DNA of 34,876 bases from Chlamydiota bacterium (GCA_022601335.1 JAJACV010000048.1:1-34876), one strand, 5' to 3'. Counted from the stretch's first letter, positions 1-8,907 are shown. A program made the numbers and translations. Notes: a model not told the origin generated them from the letters alone.

Positions 1-329
1 ATAGCTCTAGTATAGAATATCCAGTTTTTTTTGTCAATAGTTATTTATAATCAAATTAGGATGAAATAAAGTCTTATATTATTAATTTTCAATAAGTAAC
101 ACAATTTTCCTTTTCAATTTTTTTAGTAGTTTCACCTCATTTAGGGGTTTGAAGTCCAACGGTACGAAAAGTCCCGCTAAGGATGTTTAATCAGCAAGTT
201 GTGTAGATAATCCTTGATCGGGTTTTATAAATTTTCTGAATTAGGAAGAGTTGAGCTGGTGTCTGATTCATTACCTAAGATCTTCCAAAAAACAAGGAAA
301 CTTCCCCTTATTTTTCTATTAAAACTAGA
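1..329. other. Non-coding left edge, no gene recognised
   Basis: This AT-rich stretch lies downstream of the putative immunity gene that is read leftward from 1232. The short reading frames in it are all broken by stops and none resembles a family I know. A weak hairpin read leftward (AAGG at about 307-304 pairing with CCTT at about 296-293, followed by a T-rich run) could end the upstream minus-strand transcript. The stem is only four pairs, so I do not call it a terminator. Confidence 0.5.
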
Positions 330-1232
330 CTAGACGTTTGCCAAAGGAACATTTGCAGAGTAGACTTTTTTCTGATTATCTTTCAAAATTTTCCATGGAG
401 TTTGATTATTTAAGCAGGAAAAAGTTTTGATGACATACCCATCTTCAAACTCAAATCTTGCGTCTTGAAATGGATCAACCACAGATGATTTAATGAGCTT
501 TTTCCCCTTGAAATCATCAAGATATGGATCGATATTTGGATGCTCATCTAAGGTGAATTCATTGGCCCCGATGCAATATTCATCTTTTTTCTCTACTCTC
601 CAACTGCATCTATCAAGACATAAAGTTAAGTGGCCATCAAAAAGCAAATATAATTTCGTTCCTTCAAGGGAAAAATTGGTTAAAGCCTTTTGGTTTATGG
701 GCAGAGGTATTTCTTTGAATAAATTCTCAATAGTAAAATGACTAGATAGCGTTCGGATTTGTTTCACTTGATCTATATGTTCTGCTTCTAAGCCTGCTGT
801 GTTATCGTTTTCACAAAACAAAGTCCATTGCTCTCTCAATAGTATGCTTAAAAAACTTGTGAGTACATACCCATCTTCAAATTCAAATTGGATGTCCATC
901 AATTGAGAAATGATGGAGCTAGATAAATACTTTTTTCCAATCAGCTTCTGAACCTGAGCATTCATTTTTTCATAGGGTTGACAAGATCCTGTAATGAATT
1001 TACCATTTTGACTGAGCCTCCAATCAACATTTGCCCCTATCCAGATAGTCCAAGGACTTTTTTTAATAGGACGACCATTAGGCAACTCACCATCAAGTTC
1101 TTCTCCAAACTTGATAAATAAATGTGAACCAACAGAGATGTAAGACCTCTTAACAGGCTCTATAGGAACCTTCTTATTAAAAAATTGAAAAGTCTCTATA
1201 AACCCTTTTATCTCGGTCTGATGAAAATCCAT
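330..1232 (-). CDS. Two-repeat cytosolic protein, probable immunity partner of the adjacent Rhs tip
   Basis: A 300-residue protein with no signal peptide or membrane segment. It contains an internal tandem duplication. Residues about 70-140 and 210-283 share the order WR..., then GKK, then FEFEDGYV, then W.L/W.I; the motif FEFEDGYV occurs at 117-124 and again at 260-267. The pattern of a conserved FEDG strand followed by a terminal W recalls DUF6188-like small beta proteins found beside polymorphic toxins, but I cannot confirm that assignment by eye. The gene starts 11 bases after the stop of the Rhs tip on the same strand, with AGAG about eight bases before the ATG. This is the usual position of an immunity gene for an Rhs C-terminal toxin. 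The immunity role is inferred from position and architecture, not from a recognised domain. Confidence 0.6.
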   Translation of the reverse strand: MDFHQTEIKGFIETFQFFNKKVPIEPVKRSYISVGSHLFIKFGEELDGELPNGRPIKKSPWTIWIGANVDWRLSQNGKFITGSCQPYEKMNAQVQKLIGKKYLSSSIISQLMDIQFEFEDGYVLTSFLSILLREQWTLFCENDNTAGLEAEHIDQVKQIRTLSSHFTIENLFKEIPLPINQKALTNFSLEGTKLYLLFDGHLTLCLDRCSWRVEKKDEYCIGANEFTLDEHPNIDPYLDDFKGKKLIKSSVVDPFQDARFEFEDGYVIKTFSCLNNQTPWKILKDNQKKVYSANVPLANV

Positions 1233-1243
1233 ATATGAGCTCT

Positions 1244-2482
1244 TTAATTATTTCTATACCTATCATCAAAAAGATGGAACCCTTCTTCAACCATTTCATG
1301 ATATCCATATCCTTGACCTGTGACCAGGTCATGCAATTGATCGAACTCTTCTGGAGTCAATTTTCTACCAAGTTTCTTTTCGACTTCTTTCGTTGCATCT
1401 TTGTACTGTTTATTTGGGCGTCCATTGTCACCCATCTTATCATCATTAATCTTTTTCTGAACGGCATCAACTGTTAATCCAATTGCAGCCCCGGCTAAAA
1501 TACCTAACAATATTCCAAGAGGACCTCCAGCGGCGCCAGCAGCGCCTCCTCTTGCAGCTCCTACTCCAAGCGGAATAGCAAAACCAAAATTAATTCTCCA
1601 TTGTCCATTGGGGTCAATATACTTCAATGGATTATTATTACAGTAGGAGTATAGGTCTTCTTCGGCTGCTCTGGGATCCGAATCTGGAGAAGTCCACTGT
1701 TTAATGGAAGGATCATACTGGCGATCTCCAAAATCGACTAAGCCTGTATCTGAATCATAATGTTTGGTTGCAAAGATCCAAGGGGATATTGGATCTAGAT
1801 TCTGAAGGTTTTCTCCAAAAGGGTTTAATGATTCATAATGAATCACTTCTTTTGAATCTTGATCAATCAACTGAAGAATATTGTAATTTGAGCTATAAAT
1901 CGGAGCGTAAATTTTTCCTTGGGACTCTACAGCTATAGCAAAAGGCAAATGAGTATGAAAAGCCGCCCCCAAGATTTTCAAATGAACGGGCTTTTTCTTT
2001 TCATTATAGACGCCGATTTGATTCACGCCTTGATAAAGATAAAATTCTTTACGAGCCTTCCCATCTTCTATCATAGTTTTAGAAAGTCTACGTCCTGAAA
2101 GGTCATAGGTATATTTAATCTTTTTATTGTCCATTTCTACTGAAATGAGCCTATCAAAGGCATCATATCCATAGCTAGTTGTTTGACTTTGAGACGATTT
2201 TTGTACAAGACGCCCCTTTTCATCATAAGAGCATAAATAACCATTATAATGAATTACCCTTTCTAAATCATCTAGTTGTCTTTTTTCACAAAAAAGCAAA
2301 TCTCCAACAGGATAATTGAGTGTGGTAGCTGCTTTCTCCTTCATAGGATCTTTCATAGTTCTTGAAATGAGATTTCGATTCTCATCGAATTGATCTACAA
2401 CGCATAAACTAGCTGATTCGGTAGTTATGGTTTTAGAGGCTTCATCATATTGTCTTTGCAGAGAGCCTGCTTTCCCAATCAA
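1244..2482 (-). CDS. 5'-truncated Rhs/YD-repeat protein with variable C-terminal toxin-like tip
   Basis: About 412 residues from a TTG start. The open frame extends upstream to 2533 without an ATG or GTG. YD repeats are visible near residues 85-91 (YDEKGRL), 106-112 (YDAFDRL) and 126-133 (YDLSGRRL). The Rhs-associated core follows at about 246-295 (TGLVDFGDRQYDPS, then LYSYCNNNPLKYIDPNG). After the core comes a glycine/alanine-rich hydrophobic stretch (about 299-340), then a charged tip of about 65 residues containing LGRKLTPEEFDQLHD and GYGYHEMVEEG. Full Rhs proteins exceed 1000 residues and carry a long N-terminal shell, so this is only the 3' end. The coding frame abuts the tyrP stop codon in the same frame, as though a longer gene had been cut there. 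The tip family is not recognised. Expression would depend on tyrP or str-operon read-through and the weak TTG start. It may be an orphan toxin cassette or a decaying remnant. Confidence 0.8.
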   Translation of the reverse strand: MIGKAGSLQRQYDEASKTITTESASLCVVDQFDENRNLISRTMKDPMKEKAATTLNYPVGDLLFCEKRQLDDLERVIHYNGYLCSYDEKGRLVQKSSQSQTTSYGYDAFDRLISVEMDNKKIKYTYDLSGRRLSKTMIEDGKARKEFYLYQGVNQIGVYNEKKKPVHLKILGAAFHTHLPFAIAVESQGKIYAPIYSSNYNILQLIDQDSKEVIHYESLNPFGENLQNLDPISPWIFATKHYDSDTGLVDFGDRQYDPSIKQWTSPDSDPRAAEEDLYSYCNNNPLKYIDPNGQWRINFGFAIPLGVGAARGGAAGAAGGPLGILLGILAGAAIGLTVDAVQKKINDDKMGDNGRPNKQYKDATKEVEKKLGRKLTPEEFDQLHDLVTGQGYGYHEMVEEGFHLFDDRYRNN

Positions 2483-2533
2483 TGTTTCGTTAACGAGGGT
2501 GTCATTTTCGGCTACATAAGCATGCCTACTTTT

Positions 2534-3763
2534 TCACGAGCTTTTAAGAATTCCTGAAGTCAGGCAAATTTGAACTGCAAAAATAGAAAATCCAAGTAAT
2601 ATTATTGCTATTAGTGCTAGTTTTCCACCGGGAGCTTGGTATGAAGAATTCTGTTTAAGGTGGTAGCGTTTACGCCACACCATTAAAGCGGGGAGCAGAA
2701 CAAATAAAGTGACGCAGCCAAAACTACCTGCATAATTCAAGGCACTTAAAAAGATGCCCGGGAAGGCTATAGAAAAGAAAAAAGGAGGAATAAAAATAAT
2801 AGCACATAAAAGCAATTTTCCTCGCCCTGATTTCTTAATTTTAAACCCATCTGCCATGAAATCAAAAAGACCTAGAATCACACCTAAAAAAGAAGTGATA
2901 ATGGCACAAAAGGCGAAAATTTGACTAAAGGTAACAACTGAGGGCGATTTTAAAAGGTTCTTCAAAGCATGTGAAATAGGCAGCCCTTGATGAATCAATT
3001 GAGTAAAACTATTTGCACCGCTCGTTGGAACAATTCCTAATACAAACCATTGCCATAGTATATAGATACAAAGAGGTAGCAGACCTCCCAAAATTATAAC
3101 TCCCTTTAGACGGGTAACATCTCTTTTAAGATAAGTCGTTAATGTTGGGATGACATTTTGAAAAGTAAACGAGGTGACAATCACAGGGATTCCCATCCAA
3201 GCGTAAGACCAATCCACATGTTGTAACTTAGAAGGCTCGACCAAGTGCCCTCCTAAAGTAATAAGTAAAAGATAGCTTACCCCAATCCCAATGACCAATA
3301 TCATATTTACATTTGCAACGGTGCGTGCTCCAAAATAAATCGAAGGACCAAAAAGACTTAAGCTAATAAAAATACCGACCCAGTTCGGTAAAGTTATGTG
3401 AAATAACGAACCTAATAAGTCGTTAATAATCGAGCCACTTCCAGAAAGATAAGCAATAGATACTCCATAAAACAAGAATATATAGGTGGCAAATGCAATA
3501 ATTTCACCAGGTTTAGATAACGTAGACTTTGCCATAGAGACTAAGTTGACGCCATCTTTCATAGCTAAGTTTACTTCTAAAAGTAGGAAAGATGCATAGG
3601 TGATTACTGACCAAGAAAGAAAATAAATGAGGCAAGCGGGCCAAAAACCTGCGAGTCCTGTAAGAATAGGAAGAGCTAGCATTCCAGCACCTAAACAGGT
3701 GCCTGCTGCGAGTAAGACAGCCTCAAAAAAGGCTGTCATATTTGATTTAGATGTCGTGTCCAT
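2534..3763 (-). CDS. tyrP: Aromatic amino acid permease, TyrP type (copy 1)
   Basis: A 409-residue inner-membrane transporter of the hydroxy/aromatic amino acid permease (HAAAP) family, expected to import tyrosine or tryptophan by proton symport. The first helix has the family signature GTCLGAGMLALPI (about residues 22-34), and about eleven hydrophobic segments follow. It is clearly paralogous to the second copy at 27878. Shared stretches include the F...ADG.KI..SGRG/NSRGR segment followed by an LC.IIFIPP helix, and a late LP.LMVW.KRY. The start is ATG at 3763 with no clear Shine-Dalgarno; an internal ATG at 3739 is an alternative. It follows rpsJ by 33 bases on the same strand. The Rhs frame begins immediately after its TGA. 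The C terminus aligns almost to the end with copy 2, so this gene looks complete. Confidence 0.93.
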   Translation of the reverse strand: MDTTSKSNMTAFFEAVLLAAGTCLGAGMLALPILTGLAGFWPACLIYFLSWSVITYASFLLLEVNLAMKDGVNLVSMAKSTLSKPGEIIAFATYIFLFYGVSIAYLSGSGSIINDLLGSLFHITLPNWVGIFISLSLFGPSIYFGARTVANVNMILVIGIGVSYLLLITLGGHLVEPSKLQHVDWSYAWMGIPVIVTSFTFQNVIPTLTTYLKRDVTRLKGVIILGGLLPLCIYILWQWFVLGIVPTSGANSFTQLIHQGLPISHALKNLLKSPSVVTFSQIFAFCAIITSFLGVILGLFDFMADGFKIKKSGRGKLLLCAIIFIPPFFFSIAFPGIFLSALNYAGSFGCVTLFVLLPALMVWRKRYHLKQNSSYQAPGGKLALIAIILLGFSIFAVQICLTSGILKSS

Positions 3764-3796
3764 TTGAAATATTCAGCATTTAACAGTCAGAAAAAG

Positions 3797-4117
3797 TTAA
3801 GCTGCTTTAATTTTGATGTCAACACCAGCTGGAAGAGTCAGTGTTTTGAGTGCCTCTACAGTGCGTCCTGTTGGATTTAAGATATCCATGAGTCTTTTGT
3901 GAGTACGAATTTCAAATTGTTCTCTAGATTTTCTATCGACGTGAGGAGATCTTAAGACAGTGTAAATTTCACGTCTTGTTGGAAGAGGAATGGGGCCTAC
4001 AACGCGAGCTCCTGTTCTCTTAGCTGTTTCAACAATATCAGTTGTCGCACGGTCTAAGATTCTCTGATCGTAACCCTTGAGGCGAATTCTTATCTTTTGC
4101 TTATCTTCTTTTGCCAT
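3797..4117 (-). CDS. rpsJ: 30S ribosomal protein S10
   Basis: 106 residues, the normal length for S10, which helps form the head of the small subunit. The family sequence is clear: [15 protein letters not shown] near the N terminus, then [29 protein letters not shown], here recognised by its LPT and [13 protein letters not shown] blocks. In most bacteria rpsJ leads the S10 operon. Here it is the last gene of the str cluster, 15 bases after fusA, an arrangement I associate with chlamydiae. The start is ATG at 4117. No terminator is evident before tyrP, so transcription may continue into tyrP. Confidence 0.98.
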   Translation of the reverse strand: MAKEDKQKIRIRLKGYDQRILDRATTDIVETAKRTGARVVGPIPLPTRREIYTVLRSPHVDRKSREQFEIRTHKRLMDILNPTGRTVEALKTLTLPAGVDIKIKAA

Positions 4118-4132
4118 TCTTCACTCTTAAGT

Positions 4133-6223
4133 TTATTTTTTTATAATTTCTTCTTGAATCTTGTTCGGCACACGCTCAAAGTGGCTCGGCTCCATACTGT
4201 AGTTAGCTCTTCCTGATGAAAGTGATCTCAGTGTTGTTGAGTAGCCTGACATTTCACTTAAAGGAACTTCAGCTTCTACAACCTGAGCCATTCTTTGTGC
4301 TGTTTGCCCTAAAATTTTACCTCGTCTTCTGCTGATATCACCTAAAACATCCCCTAGAGAAACCTCTGGAACTGTTACAGTAACTTTCATAATGGGCTCT
4401 AGAATTTGAGCCGATGCTTTTCTTGCCGCTTCTTTAACAGCCATAGAACCGCAAATTTTAAAAGCCATCTCAGAAGAGTCAACGTCGTGGTATGATCCGA
4501 AAACGATACTAACTTTGACGTCGATTAGGTTGTAACCTGCAAGAATACCTGTTGCAAGACCTTCTTCAATTCCTTTAATTGTAGGGTTAATGTATTCCTT
4601 AGGAATAACTCCACCCACAATTTTACTAACCACTTCATTTCCTTTACCAGCTTCGTTAGGTTCAATCTCAAGTACAACGTGTGCGTATTGACCACGACCA
4701 CCAGACTGTTTAACAAATTTAGTATCGGCCTTAGCAGGTTTAGAAATAGTTTCCTTGTAAGAGACTTGTGGTTTCCCCACATTCGCTTCTACACTGAACT
4801 CTCGGAACATACGGTCTCTTAGAATATCAAGGTGAAGCTCTCCCATCCCAGAAATAATAGTTTGTCCTGTCTCTTCGTTCGTATGAACTCTAAAGGTAGG
4901 ATCTTCTTCTGAAAGAGCACTTAATGCCATAGAAAGCTTTTCTCTATCCGGTTTGGACTTAGGCTCGATAGCCATAGAGATTACAGGCTCAGGAAATTCC
5001 ATCTTCTCAAGAAGAAGAGGGGTTCCCTCGGAACAAAGAGTGTCTCCAGTTGAGGTGTTTTTTAGACCGATACAAGCAGCGATATCACCTGTATAAAATT
5101 CCTCTTTGTCTTTTCTCTGGTTAGAGTGCATTTCAATCAGTCTTGAAATACGTTCTTTCTTACCTTTCGTTGTATTTATAAGGGTGCTTCCCTTAGCAAG
5201 AGTTCCGCTGTAAATTCTAATGAAAGTCAGACGCCCTACATAAGGGTCTGTCATCACTTTAAAAGCTAGAGCAGCAAGTGGTCCATCATCTTTTGGCTCT
5301 AAGTCAAATGTTTCTTCTGTATTATCAACATTAAGGCCTTTTACCTGTCCTCTATCTAAAGGTGATGGCATCCAACGGATTACAGCATCTAATAATTGCT
5401 GAACCCCTTTGTTTTTAAAGGCTGATCCACAAAGCACAGGATTTAACTTGTTTGAACAAACACCCTTGCGAATTTCATTATGAATTTCATCTTCTGTGAG
5501 TGAATTTGGATCTTCAAGAACTTTTGTCATGAAAGATTCATTTTCTTCGTCAACAGTGGCAAGCTCTTCTAAGAGCTCACTTCTCATTTCCTGACATTTT
5601 TCTTTAAGATCATCTGGGATTTCTACTTCATCCCACTCAGCACCCAATGATTCATCTTTGAATACGAGAGCCTTCATTGTGACTAAATCAACCATTCCCT
5701 TGAAATCACCTTCTGCACCAATAGGGCAGTGTGCAGGAATAGCGTTAGCCCCTAACTTCTCTTTCATAGTGTTAACAGCATCAAAGAAGTCAGCACCAGT
5801 ACGATCCATTTTGTTAACAAAAGCAATTCTTGGAACTTTATACTTGTCTGCTTGTCTCCATACAGTCTCTGATTGAGGCTCCACCCCAGATACAGAACAG
5901 AATACAGCAACAGAGCCGTCTAGGACTCTTAAGGAACGCTCTACTTCTACAGTAAAGTCAACGTGTCCAGGAGTGTCGATGATATTGATTTTGTGTTCTT
6001 TCCAATAAACAGTAGTCGCTGCACTCGTAATCGTAATTCCGCGCTCTTGCTCTTGCTCCATCCAGTCCATTGTCGCTGCGCCATCATGAACTTCACCAAT
6101 TCTGTGAACTCGACCCGCGTAATATAAGATTCTTTCAGTTGTCGTTGTTTTTCCTGCATCAATATGAGCCATGATGCCGATATTGCGTACTTTATTTAAC
6201 TTGTCCTTGTCAGATCTTGCCAT
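4133..6223 (-). CDS. fusA: Translation elongation factor G
   Basis: A 696-residue GTPase that drives ribosomal translocation and, with RRF, ribosome recycling. The motifs are textbook: P-loop AHIDAGKTT at residues 19-27, switch [10 protein letters not shown] and the guanine-specificity motif NKMD, then domains II to V ending in the [15 protein letters not shown] segment. Length and order match housekeeping EF-G, with no sign of a fusidate-resistance or EF-G2 variant. GGAG lies about ten bases before the ATG at the rpsG/fusA junction. It lies 14 bases after rpsG and 15 before rpsJ, so these genes are almost certainly co-transcribed. tuf, which follows fusA in many bacteria, is absent here. Confidence 0.99.
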   Translation of the reverse strand: MARSDKDKLNKVRNIGIMAHIDAGKTTTTERILYYAGRVHRIGEVHDGAATMDWMEQEQERGITITSAATTVYWKEHKINIIDTPGHVDFTVEVERSLRVLDGSVAVFCSVSGVEPQSETVWRQADKYKVPRIAFVNKMDRTGADFFDAVNTMKEKLGANAIPAHCPIGAEGDFKGMVDLVTMKALVFKDESLGAEWDEVEIPDDLKEKCQEMRSELLEELATVDEENESFMTKVLEDPNSLTEDEIHNEIRKGVCSNKLNPVLCGSAFKNKGVQQLLDAVIRWMPSPLDRGQVKGLNVDNTEETFDLEPKDDGPLAALAFKVMTDPYVGRLTFIRIYSGTLAKGSTLINTTKGKKERISRLIEMHSNQRKDKEEFYTGDIAACIGLKNTSTGDTLCSEGTPLLLEKMEFPEPVISMAIEPKSKPDREKLSMALSALSEEDPTFRVHTNEETGQTIISGMGELHLDILRDRMFREFSVEANVGKPQVSYKETISKPAKADTKFVKQSGGRGQYAHVVLEIEPNEAGKGNEVVSKIVGGVIPKEYINPTIKGIEEGLATGILAGYNLIDVKVSIVFGSYHDVDSSEMAFKICGSMAVKEAARKASAQILEPIMKVTVTVPEVSLGDVLGDISRRRGKILGQTAQRMAQVVEAEVPLSEMSGYSTTLRSLSSGRANYSMEPSHFERVPNKIQEEIIKK

Positions 6224-6237
6224 TTTTTATAAGCTCC

Positions 6238-6711
6238 TTACCACTTGAAATGCGCGAACGCTTTGTTGGCTTCTGCCATACGATGCGTGTCATCTTTCTT
6301 TTTAATTGTAGAACCTTGGTTTTGATAGCAATCGGAGAGTTCCATCATAAGGCCATCTTCCATCGATTTGCCCACTTTTTTGCGAGAACTATCAATAATC
6401 CAACGCATAGCGAGTGCATAGCTTCTCTGAGGATGAACTTCGATAGGAATTTGGTAGGTTGAGCCACCAATTCGTCTAGATTTAACTTCTAAAGAAGGTC
6501 TGGCATTATCAAGAGCTATTTCAAAAGCCTCAATAGGGTTTTCAACGCGCACTTTTTTAGCAAACTTTTCAAGAGCACTGTAAACGATTTTTTTTGCAGT
6601 GTTCTTTTTGCCATCTAGCATTATTTTATTAATAAATTTAGATAGAACCAAGCTTTCATATACTGAATCGGGTTCTACTTGTCGCTTTTCTGCTCTTCTT
6701 CTTCTTGCCAT
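6238..6711 (-). CDS. rpsG: 30S ribosomal protein S7
   Basis: 157 residues. S7 nucleates assembly of the 30S head and contacts the mRNA exit channel. The N-terminal MARRRRAEKR is followed by VYESLVLSKFINKIMLDGKK and by the conserved RIGGSTYQIPIEV and MRWIIDSSRKK blocks; the protein ends HRMAEANKAFAHFKW. The length is standard. The gene is 22 bases after rpsL and 14 before fusA. In enterobacteria S7 represses translation of its own operon; no matching leader structure could be judged here. Confidence 0.98.
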   Translation of the reverse strand: MARRRRAEKRQVEPDSVYESLVLSKFINKIMLDGKKNTAKKIVYSALEKFAKKVRVENPIEAFEIALDNARPSLEVKSRRIGGSTYQIPIEVHPQRSYALAMRWIIDSSRKKVGKSMEDGLMMELSDCYQNQGSTIKKKDDTHRMAEANKAFAHFKW

Positions 6712-6733
6712 GCTTAGTTATACCTTCAATAAT

Positions 6734-7105
6734 TTATTTAGGACGTTTAGAACCGTATTTGGATCGGCTTTGCTTTCTGTTCTCAACAGCAGCACAATCT
6801 AATGCACCGCGTACAATGTGGTAACGAACACCAGGAAGATCTTTTACACGACCTCCACGTACAAGCACGATGCTGTGCTCTTGTAAGTTGTGTCCCTCTC
6901 CACCAATATAAGCAATAACTTCCTGCCCATTAGATAGACGAACCCAAGCCACTTTTCTAAGCGCTGAGTTTGGTTTTTTTGGAGTTTTAGTTTTAACTTG
7001 AAGACAGACACCACGCCTTTGAGGACATTTTTGTAATGCAGGTGATTTTTTGCGTTTTTTCTTGTCGGTTCTGCCCTGCCGAATGAGCTGGTTAATTGTT
7101 GGCAT
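6734..7105 (-). CDS. rpsL: 30S ribosomal protein S12
   Basis: 123 residues. S12 sits at the decoding centre and is the classical target of streptomycin-resistance mutations. The start [12 protein letters not shown], the segment [18 protein letters not shown] and the loop [29 protein letters not shown] are all canonical, here described by their short cores KPNSALRK and [13 protein letters not shown]. The K of the TPKKPNS loop is present, so a streptomycin-sensitive form is expected. This is the first gene of the str cluster. The 195 bases upstream hold a candidate promoter. Confidence 0.98.
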   Translation of the reverse strand: MPTINQLIRQGRTDKKKRKKSPALQKCPQRRGVCLQVKTKTPKKPNSALRKVAWVRLSNGQEVIAYIGGEGHNLQEHSIVLVRGGRVKDLPGVRYHIVRGALDCAAVENRKQSRSKYGSKRPK

Positions 7106-7169
7106 TGGGTGGTCTACTCCTTCATCAAATAGTGTTAAAAGTTTCGGTGACTTAAAAAGTTTAGGGTAC

Positions 7170-7199
7170 AGTCTAGCATGAGCGTTGAATTATTTGCAA
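7170..7199 (-). promoter_or_regulatory. Candidate sigma-70-type promoter of the str operon
   Basis: Read leftward, TTGCAA (7199-7194), an 18-base spacer and TAGACT (7175-7170). Each hexamer matches four of six consensus bases. It lies about 65 bases before the rpsL ATG and is the best pair I found in the gap. It was chosen by eye and is not unique in such AT-rich DNA. Confidence 0.35.
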
Positions 7200-7264
7200 A
7201 AAGTTTTGCAGACTCTTTTGTGTAAAAAAGTATTTTAAATAGAAACGCTCGTACAAGGCATGAA

Positions 7265-7292
7265 TTGAACTAATTTTTTGTAAAAAATTCAA
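7265..7292 (-). terminator. AT-rich hairpin behind rarA, possible weak terminator
   Basis: AATTTTTT (7272-7279) and AAAAAATT (7282-7289) form a perfect stem with a two-base centre, and flanking TTGAA (7265-7269) and TTCAA (7288-7292) extend it with a bulge. It lies just past the rarA stop and before the str promoter region. There is no following T-run, so termination is uncertain. Confidence 0.28.
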
Positions 7293-7300
7293 CTGTTAAT

Positions 7301-8560
7301 TTATTTTTTTTCTCTCAAAGCGTTGAAGTAGTCTAATCTTTTTTTCATTTCACGCTCTTGTCCCATTTCCTTTGGATGATAAAGAGAGGGTCTTTCCTGT
7401 AATTCTTCGGGGAAATAGTTTTGTCCTGAAAATTGATCGCTACAATCAGGGTCGTATTGGTAGCCTTTGCCATAGCCTATTTCTTTCATCAATTTAGTCG
7501 GGGCATTTAAAATATGTGGAGGAGGGGTAAGGTGGTTGCTTTGATCTGATAGAGTCAAAGCTTTTTTATAACTGAGGTAGCAAGCATTGCTTTTAGGAGC
7601 AAGTGACAGGTAAATAACCGTTTGAGCAAGGGCTATTTCACCTTCGGGTGAACCCAAAATCTGAAATGTTTTGTGGCTGTTTAAAGCATAGGTTAAAGCT
7701 TGAGGGTCAGCAAGCCCTATATCTTCGGACGCAGCTCGAATAAGTCTTCTCGAGATATAGAGAGGCTCTTCACCTGCTTTTAAAAGCCGAGCTAACCAAT
7801 ACACGGAAGCGTCAGGGTCAGAGCCTCTTATCGACTTATGTAGAGCTGAAATTAAATTAAAATGACCCTCTCCAGCTCGATCAAAAAGTGCCGCTCTTTT
7901 TTGCAAAAGCTCCTTTAATTCAGGGGCGTTTAGCGTGTTCTTTGGGTTGTAGAGCTTTATGTTTTCAATGAGGTTGAGTAAATATCTTCCGTCTCCATGA
8001 GCCATTTGTATCAGTAATTCCTTTGCTTTGGAATCTATGGGAAGGGGCTCTCTTTGTTTTTCATATCTAGAAAGAAGGCGGGCTAGTGCAGGTTTGGATA
8101 GTGAGTTGAGGGTGAAAACTCTCATTCTTGAAAGTAGAGCATTATTTAATGAGAAGGAGGGGTTTTCTGTAGTAGCTCCAATAAGTATAAACTTTCCACT
8201 TTCAAGGTAGGGTAAAAAAAAGTCTTGTTGGCTTTTATTAAAACGGTGGATCTCATCTAGAAAAATAATTAATTTAGCATACATGAGAGGTTGGCTCTCA
8301 GATTTTTTAATTAACTCTTTTAAATCACTTAGTGAGGTGGAGACAGCAGAAAATTGAAAGAAAGAGCCTCCTAGGCTTTTTGCATAAATACGTGCGAGTG
8401 TTGTTTTCCCGCAACCCGGAGGTCCCCAAAATAAGAGAGAGAGGGGCTTCTTTTCTTTAATCAGTTCATTAAAAAAGCTTTTTTCAAAGAGAAGGTGGTC
8501 TTGTCCAACCACGTCTTCAAGTAGAGCCGGTCTTAAATCCTCAGAAAGGGGAGTGTTCAT
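7301..8560 (-). CDS. rarA: Replication-associated recombination protein A (RarA/MgsA family AAA+ ATPase)
   Basis: A 419-residue AAA+ clamp-loader-like ATPase that acts at stalled replication forks. Walker A is GPPGCGKT (46-53) and Walker B is IIFLDEIHRF (98-107). Sensor and lid sequence (GATTENPSFSLNNALLSR) follows, then the RarA tetramerisation region with SDPDASVYWLARLL and the late GYGKGYQYDPD block typical of the family. Length and domain order match bacterial RarA. Its ATG overlaps the stop of the upstream glutaredoxin-like gene by one base (TAATG), implying translational coupling. I infer a fork-maintenance role from the family only. Confidence 0.95.
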   Translation of the reverse strand: MNTPLSEDLRPALLEDVVGQDHLLFEKSFFNELIKEKKPLSLLFWGPPGCGKTTLARIYAKSLGGSFFQFSAVSTSLSDLKELIKKSESQPLMYAKLIIFLDEIHRFNKSQQDFFLPYLESGKFILIGATTENPSFSLNNALLSRMRVFTLNSLSKPALARLLSRYEKQREPLPIDSKAKELLIQMAHGDGRYLLNLIENIKLYNPKNTLNAPELKELLQKRAALFDRAGEGHFNLISALHKSIRGSDPDASVYWLARLLKAGEEPLYISRRLIRAASEDIGLADPQALTYALNSHKTFQILGSPEGEIALAQTVIYLSLAPKSNACYLSYKKALTLSDQSNHLTPPPHILNAPTKLMKEIGYGKGYQYDPDCSDQFSGQNYFPEELQERPSLYHPKEMGQEREMKKRLDYFNALREKK

Positions 8561-8907
8561 TAATGATTTTCTTCGTTCTCAGAAAGCCAGGTGATAATCT
8601 CGTTAGATTCGTAAAGGGCCTTTCCATTATGGACCAGACAAGGAACTTGGCCTTTTCCACCAATTTTGATGAGTTCGTCACGAATACCTGGTTTGTTTAC
8701 ATCTTTCATTTCTAAGGTTATGTTATTTTCCTCCATAAAGCGAGTGACCTTGTGGCAATAAGGACAACTTGGAGAATAATAAAGAACTAAAGAGGTGGAT
8801 TTTGAAGACATAGAGGGGGTTCCTTGTTGAGATCCAAAGAGGCTCATTGACAAAGCCAAAAAGGCACAAAGGCCTAACATGTGGATTTTTTGTTTCATTT
8901 TTATCAT
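8560..8907 (-). CDS. Glutaredoxin-like thioredoxin-fold protein with N-terminal export signal
   Basis: 115 residues from ATG 8907 (alternatives: GTG 8916, ATG 8898; none has a good Shine-Dalgarno). A hydrophobic segment LGLCAFLALSMSLFG (11-25) follows positive residues, as in a signal peptide or membrane anchor. The rest is a glutaredoxin fold: the CPYC active site at 48-51 after YYSPS, the cis-proline block GQVPCLV (86-92) and the C-terminal LYESNEIITWL. Most CPYC glutaredoxins are cytosolic, so an exported one is unusual and suggests thiol-disulfide work in the periplasm or at the inner membrane. Its stop overlaps the rarA start, and it is divergent from the PAP2 gene with only about 40 bases between them. 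Confidence 0.85.
   Translation of the reverse strand: MIKMKQKIHMLGLCAFLALSMSLFGSQQGTPSMSSKSTSLVLYYSPSCPYCHKVTRFMEENNITLEMKDVNKPGIRDELIKIGGKGQVPCLVHNGKALYESNEIITWLSENEENH

Noticed and set aside
493..741. Plus-strand open frame of 82 codons
   Set aside because: Antisense to the well-supported minus-strand protein with internal duplication; no ribosome binding site or recognisable sequence.
4525..6162. Extra open frames within fusA (for example 4525-4782, 5658-5876, 5947-6162)
   Set aside because: Shifted or antisense frames of a highly conserved gene; low-complexity translations.
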